A stretch of 36,359 nt of DNA. Source: Dysgonomonas sp. UBA7710 (GTDB lineage Bacteria > Bacteroidota > Bacteroidia > Bacteroidales > Dysgonomonadaceae). Each line of letters begins with the position of its first letter. The first letter of the stretch is position 1. A program made the position numbers and the translations under genes. Below the pieces are notes generated by a model. The model had not been told where the DNA came from and ran no database searches. It saw nothing but the letters and a program-made list of their open reading frames with translations. Below, one piece after another: positions 33,273 through 36,359 of the stretch. The DNA lies in NCBI RefSeq assembly GCF_002482385.1, contig NZ_DLFW01000001.1:1-36359 (forward strand). Reading direction: 5' to 3'.

Positions 33273-34640
33273 TCATTTTACAATAGATTCTATTTTTCCA
33301 TCCGGGAAAAAAGTCGTAATCTCATCACCCTTTCTTAGTATCCCGCTTTGTTTTACAATCTTCCCGTCTTTCATTGTCAGAGTATAGCCCTTTTTTAATA
33401 TATTTTCGGGTGAGGATAAATGTAACTGTTTATCCAACGTTTCCAACTTATTCAATTCTTCCTTATATTGCTGTTGTATACTTCTTTTCAAACTATCCTC
33501 CAGCAAGGAAAATTTGCTTTGGTTATCTTTCAATAATTGTAAGGACTTCCTCTTCAAATTATCTTCGAGGAATGCGAACTTGTTCTGATTTTCGCGTTGT
33601 ATCCGCACCATACCTTTTGCCAATACATTTCTGGCAGAAGAAAGTACAGTTTCCTGTTCTCTATACCAGCCCTTCAGGATAAATGAGTTTTTAGTTTCGA
33701 ATACACTCAGGCGCACAGTTTCATCTTGTAGCCGTTGCGAAACCAAAGATACTATATCCTGAGATATTTCTGTCAACTCCATTGCTGTTTCTGTCAGGTT
33801 GCCGATCAGGAATTCAGCTACTGCCGTCGGTGTTTTTGCCCGGGTATGTGCTACAACATCCAGAACGGTTTCGTCCCGTTCGTGTCCTATCCCCGTGATA
33901 ACAGGCAGTGGAAATTGGGCGCAACTGGCAGCTAAGAGATAAGAATCGAAACTGCTAAGATCGGATGTAGCTCCCCCTCCCCTTATAATAACGACAGCAT
34001 CGAAGCAATCCTGATATTCGTATATACGCTCCAGTGCTGAAATAATAGAATCCTCAGACCTGTCACCCTGCATGATGGCCGGAAAAAGTTTTGTATAGAA
34101 TACAAATCCAAAAGCATTCTTATGCAGCTGATCGAGAAAGTCCTCATAACCCGCTGCCGTAGGAGAAGAAATAATGGCGATGCGATTCATCGGAAGAGGT
34201 AATTCCAGTTCCTTGTTAAGATAAAGGACTCCGTCTTCTTCTAGTTGCTTGAGAATGGCAGCACGGTTCAGGGCCTGATCGCCTAAGGTATAGCTGGGGT
34301 CGATATCGTGAACCGTAAGGCTGAACCCATATAATTCATGAAACTCGATACTCACCTGTACCAGTACTTTGAGGCCCGAAGAAAAAGTCTGTTTAGTAGA
34401 ATTTTCGAAATAAGCCCTTAACAGATGGAAGGTATTCGCCCATATCATGCCCCGGGCTTTGGCCACAAGCGTTTTGCCGATACGGTCTTTTTCTATAAAT
34501 TCCAGATAGCAATGGCCGTTCTGATTAACCCGTACGTCACTCATCTCCGCCCTGATCCAAACCATTTCGGGGAGAGTGTCGTTAAGTACTCCTTTTATAA
34601 GGTTGTTCAGTTCATATAGCGAGATAGCCTGATTGTTCAT
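33273..34640 (-). CDS. xseA: Exodeoxyribonuclease VII large subunit
   Basis: The 455-residue protein has an N-terminal OB-fold (about 5-115), a nuclease domain with RGGGATSDL (220-228) and GIGHERDETVLD (251-262), and a long coiled coil. ExoVII degrades single-stranded DNA in both directions. The coiled-coil region contains a visible 22-residue repeat: NQNKFAFLEDNLKR at 351, NQSKFSLLEDSLKR at 373 and a weaker ELNKLETLDKQL at 395. The coil ends in the usual ENILKKGYTLT segment. Its start overlaps the S8 protease stop by 4 nt. Confidence 0.94.
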   Translation of the reverse strand: MNNQAISLYELNNLIKGVLNDTLPEMVWIRAEMSDVRVNQNGHCYLEFIEKDRIGKTLVAKARGMIWANTFHLLRAYFENSTKQTFSSGLKVLVQVSIEFHELYGFSLTVHDIDPSYTLGDQALNRAAILKQLEEDGVLYLNKELELPLPMNRIAIISSPTAAGYEDFLDQLHKNAFGFVFYTKLFPAIMQGDRSEDSIISALERIYEYQDCFDAVVIIRGGGATSDLSSFDSYLLAASCAQFPLPVITGIGHERDETVLDVVAHTRAKTPTAVAEFLIGNLTETAMELTEISQDIVSLVSQRLQDETVRLSVFETKNSFILKGWYREQETVLSSARNVLAKGMVRIQRENQNKFAFLEDNLKRKSLQLLKDNQSKFSLLEDSLKRSIQQQYKEELNKLETLDKQLHLSSPENILKKGYTLTMKDGKIVKQSGILRKGDEITTFFPDGKIESIVK

Positions 34641-36058
34641 CTCTTTTTCTTTGAAGCTTCTTTAACCTGACTTGCTGCTTTTTCTTTCTTTTCCACTAAA
34701 GATTGGGCCAGGGACATTGCCTTGTTCATGTCGGGCAAGCCGTATCCGTAATCCTGATCGGGAGTTTCGAAATTGTCGGACGATTCGCGTACAATACTTA
34801 CTATTTCGCGGTTAGTCAATGTCGGAAATGCCTGCCACAGACAAGTAACCATCCCGCACATGATAGGAGATGAAAATGAGGTGCCTGCCTTGAAGCTTAC
34901 ACGTCCATTATCATCAATAGTTGCCGCCCCTAGCCCTAATGCCATCACATCAGGCTTTATCCGGAGGTCGGCGGTCAGACCACGCGAACTGAAACCGACA
35001 ATGCTTGAATCCTGTTGTATAGCGCCCACAGTGAGCACATTCACCGCATCAGAGGGTGGGGTTATCTTTCTCCATTCCGAATCGCCGGAGTTACCTGCAC
35101 TGATTACCACCAGCATCCCTTTCTGAGAGGCCTTATCTGCCGCCCGTGAAATAAGAGCCGTTTTGCCATCGAGGTCTTTATGTGTATAGCTTTTTGCAGG
35201 CTTATCATAGTTGTTATATCCTAACGATGTATTTACTACATCTACCCCCACGCTATCGGCATATTCTATAGCTGTAGCCCAATAATCTTCTTCTATTGGA
35301 AATTCACTGCGGGAGTCTTCCGAGCCAAACAGCCAGAAACTGGCTTCGGGCGCAGTGCCTACAAATTGCATCGGCTTGTTCGTGCCTATACAAGATAATA
35401 CATTTAGTCCGTGCTGATTAGCATTGTTAAACAGGTCTTCATTTTCATACACAAAGCCTTTATACCCTTTTATATCCAGATTATTGAGCATTTCTATCTG
35501 GGGTAAGTGATTAAACCCGGCGTCGATAACGGCTATAGTCATGCCTTTACCTTTATATCCGGCATTATGCAGAACCTGCCCGTTGTTCATCTCTATATTT
35601 GTACCCGATTTTGAATAATAATTGCCAAACGCGACTGTTTCTTTTGCCGCATAATTTATGATACTATCTGTTTTCACTTCACCTTTTGGCTTTCCTTTCC
35701 ATACAAAGAGAGCATCGGATACGAAAGGGAGTTCTTTATATTTTTCTACCAGTGTACTGTCATTACAATGGACGGCTACTGTTCCCATCCACTTACTTTT
35801 GGCTACGATAACTCCTCCCACATTTTCTATGGCTTTGAGATATTCCGATGAAATTGGAAGATCGGAAGTGTCTATCGCAAACCCTTGTCTATGACGACGT
35901 TCGATCGCTTTGGGAGAAAGGAATTCTTCGGGCTTATCTATTGTATAGGGTGTCTGTCCTTTATCTTTGAGTGTCAGCCGGAATTTGTAGTTGTAATCCT
36001 GCGCAAACAGAGCCGAAACCGATATGAGCAGGGCGCAAAGTAATGTTACCTTTTTCAT
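34637..36058 (-). CDS. Secreted S8-family serine protease (subtilase)
   Basis: The 473-residue protein has a signal peptide (MKKVTLLCALLISVSALFAQ), a probable N-terminal propeptide (about 20-125) and a subtilisin catalytic domain. The triad is Asp179 (AVIDAGF), His216 (NQHGLNV) and Ser394 (AGTSFSSP), with oxyanion Asn323 (SAGNSG). The last about 20 residues are Lys-rich (EKKEKAASQVKEASKKKR), and there is no recognisable Por-type sorting domain. Export by Sec to the periplasm or outside is expected. The ATG at 36058 is chosen; a TTG 21 nt upstream would precede the signal peptide. It leads the operon with xseA, overlapping it by 4 nt. Confidence 0.92.
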   Translation of the reverse strand: MKKVTLLCALLISVSALFAQDYNYKFRLTLKDKGQTPYTIDKPEEFLSPKAIERRHRQGFAIDTSDLPISSEYLKAIENVGGVIVAKSKWMGTVAVHCNDSTLVEKYKELPFVSDALFVWKGKPKGEVKTDSIINYAAKETVAFGNYYSKSGTNIEMNNGQVLHNAGYKGKGMTIAVIDAGFNHLPQIEMLNNLDIKGYKGFVYENEDLFNNANQHGLNVLSCIGTNKPMQFVGTAPEASFWLFGSEDSRSEFPIEEDYWATAIEYADSVGVDVVNTSLGYNNYDKPAKSYTHKDLDGKTALISRAADKASQKGMLVVISAGNSGDSEWRKITPPSDAVNVLTVGAIQQDSSIVGFSSRGLTADLRIKPDVMALGLGAATIDDNGRVSFKAGTSFSSPIMCGMVTCLWQAFPTLTNREIVSIVRESSDNFETPDQDYGYGLPDMNKAMSLAQSLVEKKEKAASQVKEASKKKR

Positions 36059-36076
36059 GTTGTTATTTGTTTTATA

Positions 36077-36084
36077 CAAAAGTA
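36077..36084 (-). promoter_or_regulatory. -7 promoter element of the S8-protease operon
   Basis: CAAAAGTA on the plus strand reads TACTTTTG on the minus strand, matching TAnnTTTG, 18 nt before the ATG. No clear -33 was seen. It would drive the seven-gene minus-strand operon down to 29630. Confidence 0.5.
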
Positions 36085-36224
36085 AAGATAATAGTTGTTA
36101 GTCGTTTATTTTAGTTGTAATTATTAGAGTTTACAATAATACCAATTATTCGTTAAAAGCCATACTGATGAATAAAAAAGTTGGATTTTTAGTTACAAGT
36201 TACGAGTCGGCTGATGCACGTATG

Positions 36225-36320
36225 GCTAAAGCCTGAAGAGCCTTTGTCTTGTCGTCAACATCGCGATCCCGGCCTCGTCCCGCAGGCGGAACCAAATACA
36301 AGCCGGCTGGCGCCTTAGAA
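36225..36320. other. GC-rich non-coding segment at the right end
   Basis: The stretch is about 60 percent GC, flanked by AT-rich DNA, with small palindromes (GGCTAAAGCC; GCCGGC). No gene is seen in 36085-36359: frames are short and the last ATG (36351) is followed after one codon by TAA. It may be another dispersed repeat or a gene fragment. Confidence 0.35.
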
Positions 36321-36359
36321 AAAATCCAATAACCAATTAATAAAAATAACATGGAGTAA

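Overview
The window reads as chromosome of a Bacteroidota member, most likely order Bacteroidales (a Dysgonomonas- or Parabacteroides-like genome is my guess; the exact genus cannot be fixed from sequence reading alone). The signs are a SusC/SusD pair, promoters of the TAnnTTTG type, A-rich gene starts that mostly lack Shine-Dalgarno (SD) sequences, a GldA-like ATPase, moderate AT-richness, and the order rpsU-xerC-hpf-tRNAs-tuf-tRNA-Trp-secE-nusG-rplKAJL-rpoBC.

Layout. Positions 1-247 hold a cluster of what look like dispersed intergenic repeats, then an ElaA-type acetyltransferase (248-700). Positions 740-2409 carry the rpsU-xerC-hpf operon behind a long structured leader. Positions 2580-15504 are the translation/transcription core: two tRNA-Thr genes, tuf, tRNA-Trp, secE, nusG, four 50S protein genes, rpoB and rpoC, with terminator- or attenuator-like hairpins after tuf, between rplL and rpoB, and after rpoC. 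Positions 15564-20939 are an orphan SusC/SusD nutrient-uptake locus with its own promoter and terminators. Positions 20973-23555 are on the minus strand: a decayed GNAT gene, pdxB, a GldA-like ABC ATPase and ferritin. Positions 23808-27357 encode a two-subunit ABC exporter in which the catalytic residues are split asymmetrically between the subunits. Potassium transporter kup follows (27665-29641). It converges on and overlaps a seven-gene minus-strand operon: S8 protease, xseA, WG-repeat protein, xseB, ispD, an unrecognised protein and an M20 deacylase.

The strongest candidate for something new is the rpsU leader. An 11-nt perfect complement to the 16S rRNA 3' tail sits not at the rpsU start but about 175 nt upstream, 4 nt before a three-codon mini-ORF. 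SD and mini-ORF are both inside a predicted 24-bp hairpin. In this phylum ribosomes normally hide their anti-SD behind bS21 (the rpsU product), so this could be a displaced sensor for bS21-lacking ribosomes. The same operon ends in hpf, whose start also carries a near-perfect SD, which no other recognised gene here does. Other points of interest are a palindromic repeat inside the rpoB-rpoC spacer, 21-bp-phased TTGTACAT repeats over the susC promoter, a Walker A Gly-to-Ala change in one ABC subunit, and a tail-anchored WG-repeat gene wedged between the two exonuclease VII subunit genes.
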